The notes under the pieces: generated by a model
Database searches by the model: none
Seen by the model: only the letters and a program-made list of their open reading frames with translations
What the model was told of the DNA's origin: nothing
In this document: positions 46,138 to 58,900 of the stretch, in pieces
Numbering within the stretch: the stretch's first letter is position 1
Layout of the letters: every line of letters starts with the position of its first letter
Position numbers and translations under genes: made by a program
NCBI GenBank assembly: GCA_023627715.1
Contig: JAMAHW010000011.1
Coordinates: forward strand, 1-64,000
Origin: Periconia sp. R9002
Lineage: Eukaryota > Ascomycota > Dothideomycetes > Pleosporales > Periconiaceae
DNA length: 64,000 nucleotides
Direction: 5' to 3'

Positions 46138-46157
46138 AGGGTTAGGGTTAGGTAGGG
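46138..46157 (+). repeat. Short interstitial telomere-like sequence
   Basis: The tract AGGGTTAGGGTTAGGTAGGG contains two perfect and one imperfect copies of the TTAGGG unit found at fungal telomeres. It lies about 18 kb from the nearest window end and is too short to show that the locus is near a telomere. Confidence 0.5.
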
Positions 46158-46547
46158 TAAGAGCTCATAAATCCTCCCTCCTTATGTAAGCTTGGTCACC
46201 TAGCCGTCACTAAATGCACCAGTTGACCGTGACTACCAGACGTGTGGGTTTCGCACTTGTGTACATCGATATGTAAGAACCGCTCATAAGAGTCACGAGG
46301 AAAGAATATTTGATCCCGGAAAAGAGCACACGTGCTCGGAAAATGGGGTTGCATTGCTGCTTATGTTAGGTTAGTGCCCTGTAAATTGTGGGGTATGGAG
46401 TGGCACAGTGGGTACGAATTTTTGCTTTCCAATAACTTAACCTGACGGGCGTCGGTGAAACGCTCTTCTGCTCGCAAAAAATATAATTATTTTTTGCTGC
46501 ATTCTTTTTCTCAAAGATAATACTATAGATTGGTTTTTACAGCAACG

Positions 46548-48098
46548 ATGATGGAAACGTCTCCTTCGGCCGCAGCTCGTAGCGACGCTTCGCCGTCACC
46601 GTCTTCGCCTCCGCCAGCACCGGCCCGAAATGCAGAAGTCCCAGCTGCAGGCAACACCTCCTCTTCCTCCACCTCGGGAAATGCTCCCCCAACTACGGTC
46701 AAGGCACGAATCAAGGCTTTCTACGACAGAAATTTTGGGCTTTTCTTGGTTTTTCTCGCGCAGACATGTGGCTCTATTGTAGGTTTTTCCTAGCGTAATA
46801 CTTTGCTTATGGCTTTGCAGCCAAAAAACAATCAATAGCTCATGCAAGACGTTTTTTTAGATGAACACGGCAGCAAAACTACTGGCAACCGGTTATGACG
46901 AGAAGTTCCACGCCTTGCAGATCATCTTTGTGCGCATGTCATGCACCACCGTGCTGGGATGCTTGTACATGTGGTGGTTCCAGACGCCGGCTTTTCCCTT
47001 TGGCGAGAGAGGCATTAGGAGGTTGTTGGTGCTTCGAGGGAGTGCAGGGTTTATAGGACTGTTTGGCCTTTACTGTAAAGTACTCTTGTTTTCATGTGCT
47101 TTTGACTGGGGACTGACGTGTTCTGCTAGATTCATTGTCATGGCTGGAGATTTCCGACGCGACTGTGATTACCTGTACGTACTTCTTCAGTCTATGCATC
47201 GCAGTTCGTGAAGACACTCGCCCCACGTTTCAATGCAGTGCAGCATACGTGGAGATGGCACGTGGCGTAGCATATCAAGGCTTGAGGAGACCGTTTGAAA
47301 AGACGTTGCCGAGCTTCACTGACCATGCACTTCCGCTTAGTTATCGTCCCGACCATGACTGCCCTCGTTTGCTTTGTATGGTTGCGGGAGCCTTTCACCA
47401 TTAACGAAGCGCTTGCAGGCTTGTTAGCATTCTGCGGGGTGCTATTCGTTGCTCGCCCACCCTGGCTCTTCCCCAGCAGACCAAGAGATCCCCTCACAGG
47501 CGAGCCGCATCCTGAAGCCTTCGTAACGGATGTCTTGACTTACGCAAAGGGGACAGCACCCACCGTCCCGACTTCCCCACGCCAGCGAATGCTTGCCATC
47601 GCGATCGCGATCCTGGGAACGTTTGGGGCCTCGACTGCCTATGCGAGCATCAGGGTCATAGGCAAGCGGGCGCATTCACTCATTTCAGTGAACTATTTTG
47701 CGGTTCTGTCGACTGTGGGGTCCACGCTGATCATTCTGATCCATCCCGACCTCCACTTTGTCTTTCCTCGACAAGCAAGCCAATGGGGATTGCTGGCCAT
47801 CATTGGACTTGCTGGATTCCTGCTACAGTTTCTGCTCACGGAGGGTCTGCAAAGAGAGAAGGCGGGCCGAGCTACCAACCTTACCTACCTGCAACTAGTC
47901 TTCGCTTTAGTTATAGAGCGCGTGATTTGGGGGACGACACCACCCGTCGAGAGTCTCGTAGGAGCCGTATTGATTATTGGCGCCGCAATCTGGGTGAGCC
48001 TACAGAAGAATGCACCTGTTGAAGAACAAAAGCAAAAGAGGGTTGTGGATGAAGAGACTAGCTTGTTGGGAGACGACAGCCGGGTTCAAGACCAATAA
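46548..48098 (+). CDS. EamA/DMT-family transporter (SLC35G-like)
   Basis: Exons 46548-46778, 46861-47074, 47130-47174 and 47341-48098 give 415 aa. A Ser/Pro/Ala-rich N-terminus of about 55 residues precedes ten predicted membrane helices in two EamA repeats. Landmarks of the drug/metabolite transporter family are SIMNTAAKLLAT, IFVRMSCTTVLG, SWLEISDATVITF with an Arg/Glu-rich following loop (WLREPF), and VLFVARPPWLF. The third exon is only 45 nt. The family includes nucleotide-sugar and metabolite exporters; yeast YMR253C is a similar uncharacterised protein. The C-terminal tail (DEETSLLGDDS) contains an acidic dileucine-like signal, suggesting a vacuolar or endosomal location. A second ATG lies one codon after the first. 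Confidence 0.9.
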
Positions 48099-49299
48099 GG
48101 CTGATGGATGGGGTTAGCGGGAGTAGTATGATCAGGGGTGTCTGCAGCGAGAGGAAAAAGTACATACCTACCTACATCGGTACATATACATGTGCGCTGG
48201 TGACGCAATCCGTCGTCGTTGATGGCAAACATGACATGCTTGTTCGTGCGTTGCAGGGTGGGAAATGGGGAAGTGCAAGTGTATCGAACATTGAGGTACA
48301 GATGAATCAATGTTTGAGTATGATGGAATGGGTTTGGACGAAGGAACACACGAGTCTTTTTGGTGGTGAAGCGATGTCGAACAAGTAATCAGCTGGGGCG
48401 TTGGGATTACGTGGGCCTAGTCCGCATGAGAGCTAGCTGATTTGTAAAGTAAGTAAGTAGTGAAGGTATCGATGGTGCAGGATAATCAATGCGGGCGCAC
48501 GCGAAACAGCCCACGCACGCTAGAACACGGCTTTAGAACATTCTATATAACATGGGCCCAATCACACAACACGCCAGGCCTCCCTGCCACCGGCTTCCAG
48601 GTAGTGCAACCGAGAGATATATTAAAAGTCATCCTGCGGTGCTTATTACACCTGGTCAGTGCACTTCGGGGACTATCAGTCTTTGCAAAGTCCGACACGA
48701 CTGACAGCCTGCTCCACCTGCTGCCTTTTCCCATAGCCATGCTGTGAGAATGCGACTGAAGACCACGCTCTTACGCACATCCGCCTGAATCCGCGTCAGC
48801 ATTCGACCCCCCGATCTCGTGTCCGTCTGCCTTCACGGCACCTAGAGAGAGCCCAGTTGCACAGGCTGTCCGTCTCGAGTACGACAGACCCACCCTGGGG
48901 CTTGCTACCTGCACATTGAGGTCACCAGCTGCCCTACTGTACAGTGTACATGGGCCTTCTACCGTACGCATTCTGACGAGTGTGTCGGGCCCAATCTATT
49001 TATCGAATCAGGCCGTGCCACCATATTAAATCCCTGGAGCACCCGTAAGCCTAATCCGCAGAAGCACTCCCATTTCTCAGCCTGTAGCGTGCCTCTGACG
49101 CACCTTGATCCGAGCGCCCTCGCCTTGCTTGTACATATCTACAAGCCCAGACCCCGAATTAGATGCCCTCTCTGCGTATTCGTCCTGGACTCCTGGAGGG
49201 CTCACACGTCAACTTCGCTGGCCGCTTGGCCGGTGTTAACCCGCAACGTCACATGACCACCATCAGCGACCATCGTCAACACGTCGACATTGTTTGAAA
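48099..49299. other. Intergenic, no gene recognised
   Basis: About 1.2 kb between two membrane-protein genes on +. Several open frames of 60-95 codons exist on both strands without domains. Confidence 0.55.
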
Positions 49300-50976
49300 A
49301 TGTACCATGGCTCGCCCATCCTTCTCCGGAGGGAGACGGCCCCGTTGGCTAACCGAGGCACCATCGTGAACGTTGTGTCGTGGCTACTGCTAGTCGTCTC
49401 CATGTGCTCTCTCCTCGCTAGATCCTGTATGAAACTATCAATCAAAACTCGAGCAAGGCGGTTCGGCCTGGATGATGTCTTCATTCTTTGCGCTGCTGCA
49501 AGTTTCCCATTCGGCTCTTCTCAAACCTCCCAAGCTAACGTTCAAGTTGTAGATATGTAGCGTCGGTCAAACTGCCACAGCGTCCGTAGAAGCCATGCAA
49601 GTCCTGGGTCACCCGTTTGATAGTTTGAATGCAAATCAACGGCTCGTGTTTAGCAAGGTCAGTGTATTCTCTTGCCATGACACCAACCCGCAACTGACCT
49701 TAGTAGACTGAATGGGCCAGCTGCATACTTTACATAGCCAACATGGGGTTTTCGCGGGTCTCACTATGTCTTCTCATCAAGAAAGTTCTCCCGGGAATCG
49801 TCCCCAACACGGCCGCGCTCGTCTTCAGTATCTTCACTCTCCTATGGGGCATTTCTGGAATTCTAGTCACCGCGTTTCCTTGCAGTCTGCCAGACCCGTG
49901 GATACACTCGAAAACCAAGAAATGCATCGACATGGTCAAATGGGTCAACTACGTCAGCATCACCAACATCATCACCGAAATTCTTCTTATATTGATACCC
50001 CTTGTTCTTTGGAATTTGCGCACTTCTGCTGGAAGGAGGTTTTCTGTTTCTTTTGCCTTTATGGCCCGCTTGAGGTACGTCAATATCCCATGGACGCCAA
50101 ACATGCAGCATACTGACGAATTCTAGCATCGTCGCAGCTGTCAGCACTCAGCTTTACTATTTCAACCGTTACGCCTCAGATCTCTCCCAATACTGGCGCG
50201 TCGTCCTCTGCGTCCAAGTCGCGCAAAACCTATCCGTCATCACGGCCTGCCTCCCATGTCTGAACCCCTTCATCATCAAAGTCCTCGCCGGCTCCGTGCA
50301 AACCGAACAAATCCGTTTCCACTACCCAACACGCCCCTTCGGCATATGCAAACTCCTCAACCCCCCAAAAGACGGGCCCGAAAACCCTGACGGGAAAATC
50401 AGCTACGACCCAATGTCGTCGCAGTCGTCCGCCTTGGTCGGCAGCGAGAAGAAAAAAGCATCAGACTACTGCAGACCGCTCGCAACATACGGGCTCGACC
50501 GCTCGTCCGCACATCTCCACTCCCAACACTTCAACCGCTTCCCCTCCAACAGCACGCTCCAAATCTCGGATCCGGAAAGCCCGCCTCCGCAGGACGTCTT
50601 CATGGCACCCGTCCCCATTCCCGAATCTCGCCCCGCCTTCCCGCCGCACTCGCGCCAAAACTCGCGCACAATCTCCCACTCGCGAAGCCCGTCCCACACG
50701 CGCGCGCACTCCCGCGCCCCCTCGGACGTCCCTCAGATCCCACAAACACTTTCCGACGTCGGCGTCCTGCCTGCCGCAGAATGGGATTCGGATAGCAGCG
50801 ACGCAGGGTCCGGACGCAGCAGTCCTACGCGGCGACCTAACTCGGAGTACGTTTTCAATCGCAGCAAGGTCATCAGCGTGCCGGAGGAGAGTCACTTGAG
50901 GGACGGCGACGAGCAAGGGCAGTACTACACAAAATACTACCCGCCGTTACCCACGGACAAGACGCCGAAGAAGTAG
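49300..50976 (+). CDS. Rhodopsin-like integral membrane protein (fungal PTH11-type family)
   Basis: Exons 49300-49497, 49553-49657, 49707-50074 and 50127-50976 give 506 aa. The first intron starts with GC, not GT (GCAAGT at 49498), and has a clear GCTAAC branch site; it is the only splice that keeps the conserved helix FILCAA joined to ICSVGQTA. The protein has about seven predicted helices over residues 20-290, with NRGTIVNVVSWLLLV, LDDVFIL, TEWASCILYIANMGFSRVSLCLL and LNPFIIKVLAG typical of the large fungal rhodopsin-domain membrane family. The last 220 residues are a cytoplasmic Ser/Pro/Arg-rich tail with many potential phosphorylation sites (SRTISHSRSPSHTR). Some relatives (Pth11-like) sense surfaces or nutrients; ligand and role here are unknown. 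Confidence 0.85.
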
Positions 50977-53796
50977 GGTAGCTTTTCGTCCTGTTTTTTG
51001 TTCACTAGAAAAATTCAATACCATGATATATTTATTTCATCTCATATTCCGCAGCCAAAAGTTCCACTGTTTCCTCGTATTCTACACGCCGTTCTAAACA
51101 CCACACTTGAGCCTCACAAACCCAACCACTTCTCTCTGTACATATCCATCCCCCTTTGCCATCCCATTAAACAAACACGAACCCCTTCCCGCAAACAGCC
51201 CAACGTCCACCCTTCCCTTCCCTTCCCTGACCTAACCCTAGCCTGGCCCCCAACCTCCAACACCTTACGCAACTTCACGCAACCATGAACGCATGAACAA
51301 GCACTTGAGCCAACATGGATCCGTGCGGGAGCTAGACTAGACTAACGCCGCATCAGGGAATTGTGTCCTACTGCTTACTTACGGTAGGGCGTGCATCAAC
51401 TAATTATTCGAAATTTTTTTTGTGTGCTTTGATTTTGGGTACGTAATTACGTGCCGGTTTGTTGGGTAAGGTAGGGGGCGGATTGGGATGTATGCATCTC
51501 GGTCTATTTTTTTTCTATGGTAAATGTTAGTGTACACTGTACGTATCCATCCTTGACACAAGTGCAGGTACGTGTGTTTAGGCGGTTCGATGAAAGCGAT
51601 CTATTAAATCTCAAGGGAATGTACACATACATACATCTATACATAAGTACCTATCTGCTTTCCACAACCACCAACCCTTCACTCACCTCCCATCCATTAA
51701 CAATCACCTCCCTCCCGAGGAGTCCCCACTATTCGGGAATGTAAACTACGAACTGAGCCGCAATTGTCGCAAACTTCAAAGCGACTTGATTGGTTTCGGA
51801 CTCCGTCCAACGCGTGCACGGACGTTTTTCTACGCAAGGGGGGGAACTTGAAAGGGAGCGCTTACTTACTTTTACGCTTAAGCTTAGTAGTAGGGACCAT
51901 GTGCGTTCGCGCGTGCGTGGTAGGTAGGTAGGTGGTTGTGTTTAAGAGGAAAGGGGGACTTGGGGGTTGGAGTTGGGTGCATGGGGTGGGATGGGGATCG
52001 TGTTTGGGTAGGAGTTACCTAGTTGAGAGTTAAGGGAACACGCCGGATTTCTGATACTTACAGGAAATGATTCCGTTTACTCCACATCAAGAATCCAACC
52101 TCTCCCAACCTAATCATCGCAGATCAAAACGTGGAAAGCCATAACCCTACCCCAGCAACCAACTGCCGGAGCACAACCCCCCCTTTACGGAGCGGTATAC
52201 GAATTACATGCCGAAACCGGTTGCCTTCAAACAGCTAGGGTAGCGTAGGGCTGTGCTACGTGAGTAGAAGCATTACCTACCTAGTCGGTCGATAGGAGGG
52301 ACGAGGAGGACTATTGATTCAGGCATTGATGCTTGTTCTGAGATTGATTGATTTGATGGTAGTTTATTGGGACTTTTTCGGCCCCACATGCATGTTTTGG
52401 TTTGGTGTTTGGAGGCTGTGTTTGATGGGGGAGACTATAGGTAGATGGATGGGGTTGTGTGGTGATTTTTTTGTGTATGGGGGGAGTTGTTTGGGTGGTT
52501 GGAGGAAGTGAGATTCAAAACATTGTTCAAGACATTCAAGCCAAACGAACTAAATCATTCCTCTCCTTCCTAATACCTCACAAATCATGAACCGCATATA
52601 CGGCCCCAGTCATCATAACAGCGAGTACAAACCACTCATGACATTCACATATATCAGCAATGAGTCACATCTCGTCTCTTACCCACCTAACAAAACCTAC
52701 ACACACACCTTCCCCTTTTCGACTCACCCCGAGAGTCCCAACACACCATGCATGCTTCCCTGGTTGTTGTTCTCTTGAAACGTCAGCATGATGTTGTTCC
52801 TTGATGCTGACGGATCTAGACTTGGAATGCTAGGGAGTCTTTGCTGATGACGGTACAGTGGCACGAAAGAGATTGATCTGGGGTAGGTTGGTAGGTAAGA
52901 CGATGGATGGATGAAAGGAATTAGATCGTGAGGTTATAGTGATCCGGTTTGTGGTCAGAAAGGAGCAGTGATGGCGCCTGGGAGATAGTAAGAGGGAGAA
53001 GGGTGGATAGAGTGTATCGTATATATCTATAAATCTAGGGATGGGAGAGTTGCTAGAATGGCATACTATAATATAATTCTTCTACGGGAACAGGATATAG
53101 AATGCATGATTTTGAGACAAAACTATATGGAGTGAGTTCATATCACAAACTACCCGCACAGCACAACTCGCTCTACATGTCGTCGTGACTCTACTTCCCT
53201 AGTAAGTGATAGCACTTCAAGGTGAAGATGGACTGTCATATTACGTCCTTCACTTTCCTTGCTTGTCTTATCCATTCTTCATTTGAGAGGAGGACTAGTA
53301 ATCCATATAACAAAACAGGCCCCTTACGTTCTCCGAGTTGTTTCCGGGTGATATGTACGCATATTTATCTGTAGATTCTGGAGTAGGACTTAGATACTTT
53401 TTATGTGGGTTGGATAAGAGTGGATATGATTGGACTGGGGGATTCTAAACTGATATCTGTTTCTCTTCACCCATCTTCCAAAATCTCATCATACACAGCT
53501 GCTGCTTGGTGGTCTGTTTTTGGGTCATCTATGTAAGTGTGTATGCAATTGCAAGTATTCAACGGATATATCAAGAAAGAAACATGACAAAAAAACATCA
53601 AATGCAAAATGAACAAACAACGGTAGTCGATTTTGCGCACCCTCTTTTTCCTGTCCCCCCTTTTCAATATACCATATTTGCAAACAAAGTGACCTTTCAT
53701 TTCTCAAAAAGAAATGCTTACTTAGCTTAATCAATTAAGGCGAGCCCTTCCTGATGTACCCATCGCCAAACAAAAACTCAATCACCACTCTTCATT
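50977..53796. other. Gene-poor 2.8-kb stretch
   Basis: Between the rhodopsin-like gene (+) and the RGG gene (-), which converge here. It has GTAG/CTAC tandems, G- and T-rich tracts and short open frames without domains. No gene is supported. Confidence 0.6.
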
Positions 53797-55335
53797 CTAC
53801 GAATTCTCAACCTGATCAGCCCAACTCCTTCCCGCTCCGGACGGCGAAAGCGGGGTCAAGCCAAACGACTCCGTCTTCTTGATCGGCGCAGGCCGATCCG
53901 TAGCCCCCTCCTCAGTTTTCAGATCTGCGGTTTTTGTTTGAAGAGGGAGGTCAATTTTCTTAGGGGCCGCAGTGGGTACTGATTTAGAAGAAGTGGAGGG
54001 TGGGAGGTCTGGGAAGTCTGCTGCTGTGGGAGGGGTTTGCTGGGTTGGTTTGTTATTGTTGTTGGAAGTAACATGATCGCCACGTCCACCTCGCCCGCCG
54101 CGCCCTCCACCACGACCACCACGTCCGCGTCCTCCCGTCTGTGAACGCGGTGGTGGCCCGGCGTCGTCTTGGGTTGTGAGGTCTGTTGATTCTTCGCCTG
54201 TTGCTGGTTTGGGAGACGGTGCGACTGCGCCGTGCATTCCCCTAGCAGCGCCCCTTCTCTTCTCTTCACCCGTGCCGACAAATCCTTCCTCCTTTTCCTC
54301 GTCCCATGCACGCCCTTTGGCTTCCAGTTTGCGCTGTCTGTTGCGCTCCCGCTCGCCCATCATCTGCTGCCTATTCTGCCTCTCTATTTTCTGCCTCTCG
54401 GCTTGTTGTTTCCGGCGCTCCTTGTCCTGCTTCGCGGCGATGGCTTGGCTGGCTTCGAAGTTGGCGGCGTCGGCTTGTTCGCGCGCGTGAGCGGCTTCGC
54501 GGGACTTGTTCTTGGATTGCATCAGCGCGAGTTTGGCGGTCAGCTCTTCCTCGGTGAGGCGCGCGCGTGGAGTGCCACCTGTGAGGGTGCGGTCGCCGCG
54601 CACCGAAGGGGTAGGCTTGTCGGCGTTCTTGGGCCCGCTGGGGGTAGAAGGGGGTTGCTGTTCGCCCGTCGTGGTAGGGGTGGGAGTCTTGGCTGGGGTT
54701 TCGGACGATGCTATGGTGGCGGTCTCGGTGGGTTCGGTAGCAGCTGTCTGGTCTGTTTCGACTGGCTTCTTGTCTTGTTGTGCCTTGTCCCGTACGTTGC
54801 TGCTATTATCTTGCGGTATGCGCGCATCTGTGTAGTTCCCTCCTCGCCCTCTGCCACGACCCCTTCCTGCTCGCCCTCTACCACCTCCTCGACCTCCACG
54901 TTCTCCGCCGTTAGTGTGGTTTCGAGGTGCATGCTGCGAGTGCGACAAGTTATTGCCCACGGACGCAGAGACAGTTTCTTGTGGTGCGGGCTCCGGCGCT
55001 GGGGCTTCGACAAGTTCTTGCTCCACAATTGGTTCGGCGACGGGTGTGAAGTCGTCATCAAAAAAGAGGTCGTCTGTGCTGGCAGTCTGTGCGAAAGGGT
55101 CCATGGAAGGATCATCTGGGTATGAGTATTCAGCATAAGGCTGAGGCGCATAGCCAGTGTCTACAGGCAGCGGTTCGGGTTGGACTTCGGGTTGTGGAAG
55201 AGGTTGCGACTCGACTTTTGGCTCTGGTGCCTGCGCTGGAGTTGAATTTGGCTGTTGCGCGGTCGGCGTCGACGATGCGTTGGGCTCTTTTGGCTCCGAA
55301 TCCTCGGGTTTGGGGGCCCATCTTGATTTAAGCAT
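53797..55335 (-). CDS. RGG-rich, low-complexity protein, probably RNA-binding
   Basis: A single exon of 512 aa starts MLKSRWAPKPED. Most of the chain is disordered: a Pro/Gln/Glu-rich first 130 residues; an RGG/RG block at about 150-170; a Thr/Pro-rich linker; a charged coiled region at about 260-350 (RLTEEELTAKLALMQSKNK and repeated QNRQQMMGERERNRQRK); a second RGG block at about 400-425; and an end with SFGLTPLSPSG and SWADQVENS. Only the coiled region looks conserved in sequence. RGG boxes bind RNA and are often arginine-methylated, so a role in mRNP or ribosome-associated assemblies is likely. I cannot name an orthologue. The reverse strand is open over long distances because of the codon bias. 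Confidence 0.8.
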   Translation of the reverse strand: MLKSRWAPKPEDSEPKEPNASSTPTAQQPNSTPAQAPEPKVESQPLPQPEVQPEPLPVDTGYAPQPYAEYSYPDDPSMDPFAQTASTDDLFFDDDFTPVAEPIVEQELVEAPAPEPAPQETVSASVGNNLSHSQHAPRNHTNGGERGGRGGGRGRAGRGRGRGRGGNYTDARIPQDNSSNVRDKAQQDKKPVETDQTAATEPTETATIASSETPAKTPTPTTTGEQQPPSTPSGPKNADKPTPSVRGDRTLTGGTPRARLTEEELTAKLALMQSKNKSREAAHAREQADAANFEASQAIAAKQDKERRKQQAERQKIERQNRQQMMGERERNRQRKLEAKGRAWDEEKEEGFVGTGEEKRRGAARGMHGAVAPSPKPATGEESTDLTTQDDAGPPPRSQTGGRGRGGRGGGRGGRGGRGDHVTSNNNNKPTQQTPPTAADFPDLPPSTSSKSVPTAAPKKIDLPLQTKTADLKTEEGATDRPAPIKKTESFGLTPLSPSGAGRSWADQVENS

Positions 55336-55910
55336 GATTCACGATAAATAGAAGTAATAGTGGTGCTCGTTCGGTGCGGTAGTGTTATTGTGGTCGTATA
55401 GAAGATTGATGTGTGGCGGTAGAAGGATATATACGGCGGTTGTTTCGTGAATTGGAGTGCTTTCACCTACAATTACCGAGGCGAGAGCCAACTGCATTGA
55501 GCGTACCCTTGTTATTAGTCAGCACGTGCTCCCTAGCTCAACTTGAAGTGCATTCTATATTGCATGATATTTTGGTAACTGTATGTGTGATGTTCCATTC
55601 ATTGTTTAAAGACATAACTCTTATTGTAGTCCTTACTGCGTGTCAATGGTTGGAATTTTCCCCCCCCAAAACTGAGGCCAGTTACCAGGTGTACATATAT
55701 ATGTATGTAGGTATGTCAAATCGTAATTCGAAGATAGAAACGGTTTGATAGAGTGCCAACAGTATGTAAACAAACTATTGTACATATGTGCACTTCCCAC
55801 ACAAAAACTACGGTGATCACCATTATTCGAAGTATGCAAAAAAGATCATTGAAGACCTCAGCCTTCATAATGCCATTCTAAAACCTATGTAAAAATGCAA
55901 CAACTGCCGA
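55336..55910. other. RGG gene promoter and NPC1 3' flank
   Basis: About 575 bp between two minus-strand genes. No gene is seen. Confidence 0.6.
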
Positions 55911-58900
55911 CTAATCGTCGCTGTCCCACCCATCGTCATCATCCCCTAGTAGTGCAGGATACTGTCTATTCCGCAGATCCTGCTCCAAGCCACCCTCGCT
56001 CTCAGGATCTACGTAGCCGCGGCCACCGAAGAAAGAGAGTAGGACGGGGAGGAGAATTAATGCGTGGGTGGAGGCCCAGACCACGAGTGCAAGCCAGATG
56101 CGGAAGTAGTAGATTTCAAAAATCTGTGGACACCAGTTAGTTGTGTTTTCATGATACAGCAAAAGGGAAATATAGAAACGTACCTTGCTACGCGTCCATG
56201 CTAGCACGCCAACACCTAGGATTTTTGTGATTGTGATACCGCTAACGACAGAACCTGCAACGTTGACCATGGCTGTCCATGAGCGAGCATCGAGCCCCTT
56301 GAACTTGTGGCGCGGAGCACGTTCCATAGTCGCCCGACTGGGAAAGGTGAAAGCTCGTGCAATGTGTGCCGTGAATTCGACACTGATGCCCACGCAGATG
56401 ATCAGGTTGACTAGGGATACGGCGTTAAGGGATACACCAAGCAGTGCCATAGACCCAATGATCGCAGACACAGTCATGGCAACTACAAGTGTGACGACTA
56501 GCGCCGTCGAAAATGAACCGAGTAGAATAGTTGTGACAACAAATGTGGCAGCGAGTGCAGAACCGATGAGTGTGCCAGCGAGCCGAACAATGGAGAGATA
56601 TTGATCAAAAAATATGTAGTGTTTGGAGTAGGGGAAGACTTCTGCTTCCACATCCTTCTCAATCTCTTTGGCAATCCGGCGCGCTGCCGTGTAAGAAGCG
56701 ATGAGATCCTCCTGTGAGTGGAGAGGAGTGTGCGAAGTACGGAAGTGCGAGGCTGGGATCGTGAGTTTCTCGTCGTCAATGACGAGGGCGTTGGAGTAAC
56801 CAGCGGCGCCACCGAGAGGACAGTCCTCTGTTGTTGGTGCTTGAATCCAGCGGTCTAGGTATGATATAAATTCTTGGCCTTCAGGCATCCCGCTCAGGGT
56901 CATGTTCCATGGCGGACTACGGCCCTCAAAGCATGGTTTCCCATCCTCCCCGACGCAGCACTTGGAGTTCTCAGGGTTGAGCCATAGGATGAAGTCATCT
57001 AACCAGTTGGCTGCCGAAGCTGCAAGGAAAGAAACTTCAGGCCGCTTGCGTTCCGCCTCGATAATGTTCGCAAGACTTTCCTGATGGCACGTAGAAAAGC
57101 GGCCACAAATCTCCTTTTGTGCTGTACGTTGTGTCACGTTCAATTCTTTGGTAACAAAGTACACAGGCGGGCCTGCATCGAAGTAATCGTACAGATCGTT
57201 GAAGTATGGGATGAGGTAAGAGCCAGTGGGTACGGCATTACGTTGGTCCAAGCCAAGCTGCACTTTTGGAAAGAGCGCCAGAGCAGCGGTGAATATGCCG
57301 AAGAAAACAACCAAGATCGAAACCTTGGCCTTCTTTCCCAACAGAGCCGGGGCGTATGTCTTGCGGATGAATTTTTGTAGGCCACCTTCCTCCCCAGCGC
57401 CATGGCCCATGCCGCCATTGAGGTAGCTCTCATCAGCTCTTCGTACACGGAAGAACGGAAAGCAATCGGCACGGTTGCTTTCTACACGTTGCTGATTCAA
57501 AGCAAGGACGGCGATAAACATCGTCACCTGAAGAACGGCGTTGATGAAAACAGCTCCCGCAGCATATGCAGCAAAGTTACGTACTGCGGGCATACCAACA
57601 GCACATCCCAGAGCGAAAGCAGTCGTCTCGGTAGCAGCAGATAGCAGGATTGAAGGGCCCATGCGACCCAGTGCTCGCGAAGCGCGCTCAGGAATGGAGC
57701 CTTCGGGGTGGCTGATGTTGACGCGCTCGAATTCGTGAACAATCAGAAAGATGTTGTCCACCCCGACAGCTAGAACGAGGAAAGGAATGACTTCGGCAAT
57801 AATCAGAGTCACCTTGATGCCTGCCGCAGAAAACAGACCAACAGATGCTGATACAGACATCAAAACGATAAGAATTCCGGAGATGCCGAGCATAAACTTT
57901 GATTGAACTAGCGCGTTGGACGGGTTGTGAAGGATAGAACGGACGGTAAGGGTGGTCGAGCCGAGTGCGAGAGAGGCGTACAGGAACATTATGATGTAGC
58001 TCACGACCACAATTTTCGCATCCGTGTTTGTGCTCTTGTTCAGTTCTTGTTCCAGACTGACTTCCGTACTGAAGCTAAGTCGCAGGCCCCGATCACGGGC
58101 TTCGCCTTGCACTGCAATCATCAAATCCTTTATGCTATCTTCCCAGTCCATTGCACGCTCGAGTTCGGGAGTGCCTTCTGCATAGTTGGTAACAACCCAC
58201 GTCGCAATGATCGCTTGGGCATCGAGAACACTCTCGTTGACGCCGCCAAAGAGAAGGTGAGGATCGAGAGGCTGCTGAAACGGCGGTAAACAAGAGGACG
58301 GGTTGTCGACGCAAGCTGCCAAGTCTTCTTGCCAGTACGATGGTGACACACCTTCAAAGTCGCCCCCAAAGTAGCCAGTTACGGATTGAACGACACAGGC
58401 ATCTCCAATGGGCTTGAAGCAAATCTTGTCCAGTGTGTACCCGCCCTGATAAGATTTTGAACGTTGGATGCGGCCTTCAACGTCGAACCACCACCGGAGG
58501 GTATCATAACTGAGTACGGGACCACCTGTATCGTTTACTAAAAAGGCTTGTTCAGCACGGAAAAAGGGGCCAAAGTTTTGATCGAAATAGGCCTTTTCCA
58601 GGGCGGCAGCGGAGTCCGGTGACACCCATAGTCGTACAGGATCGGTCTCGACTTGGAATCGCAGCCATCCCAGACTGAGGAGGACCACAACAAGAAAACT
58701 GGTCGCAATGGTGATGAGGGGGAACCTGGCACACACGTATCCAAGTCGGCTAAACATACGGTCGCACCAGGTGTTGACAAAATATTGCCGCGTGGGTCGG
58801 TCCAGCATACCAACATTGTGGACAATATCTCCTTCGTCCTCGTCGTCACTAGGCTCGATATCTTGTAGCAGTCGCAGACGCTCGTTCTTTTGGCTTGTGT

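Larger units (their letters stand above)
44740..46547. other. Intergenic with repeat traces
   Basis: About 1.8 kb with no supported gene. It contains the second copy of the CCAGGGTAGCA motif (about 46009-46055) and a telomere-like tract (46138-46157). A 66-codon frame at 45473-45673 is unsupported. Confidence 0.55.

Noticed and set aside
54232..55125. 297-codon plus-strand open frame
   Set aside because: It is the antisense shadow of the RGG protein gene, kept open by its biased codons.
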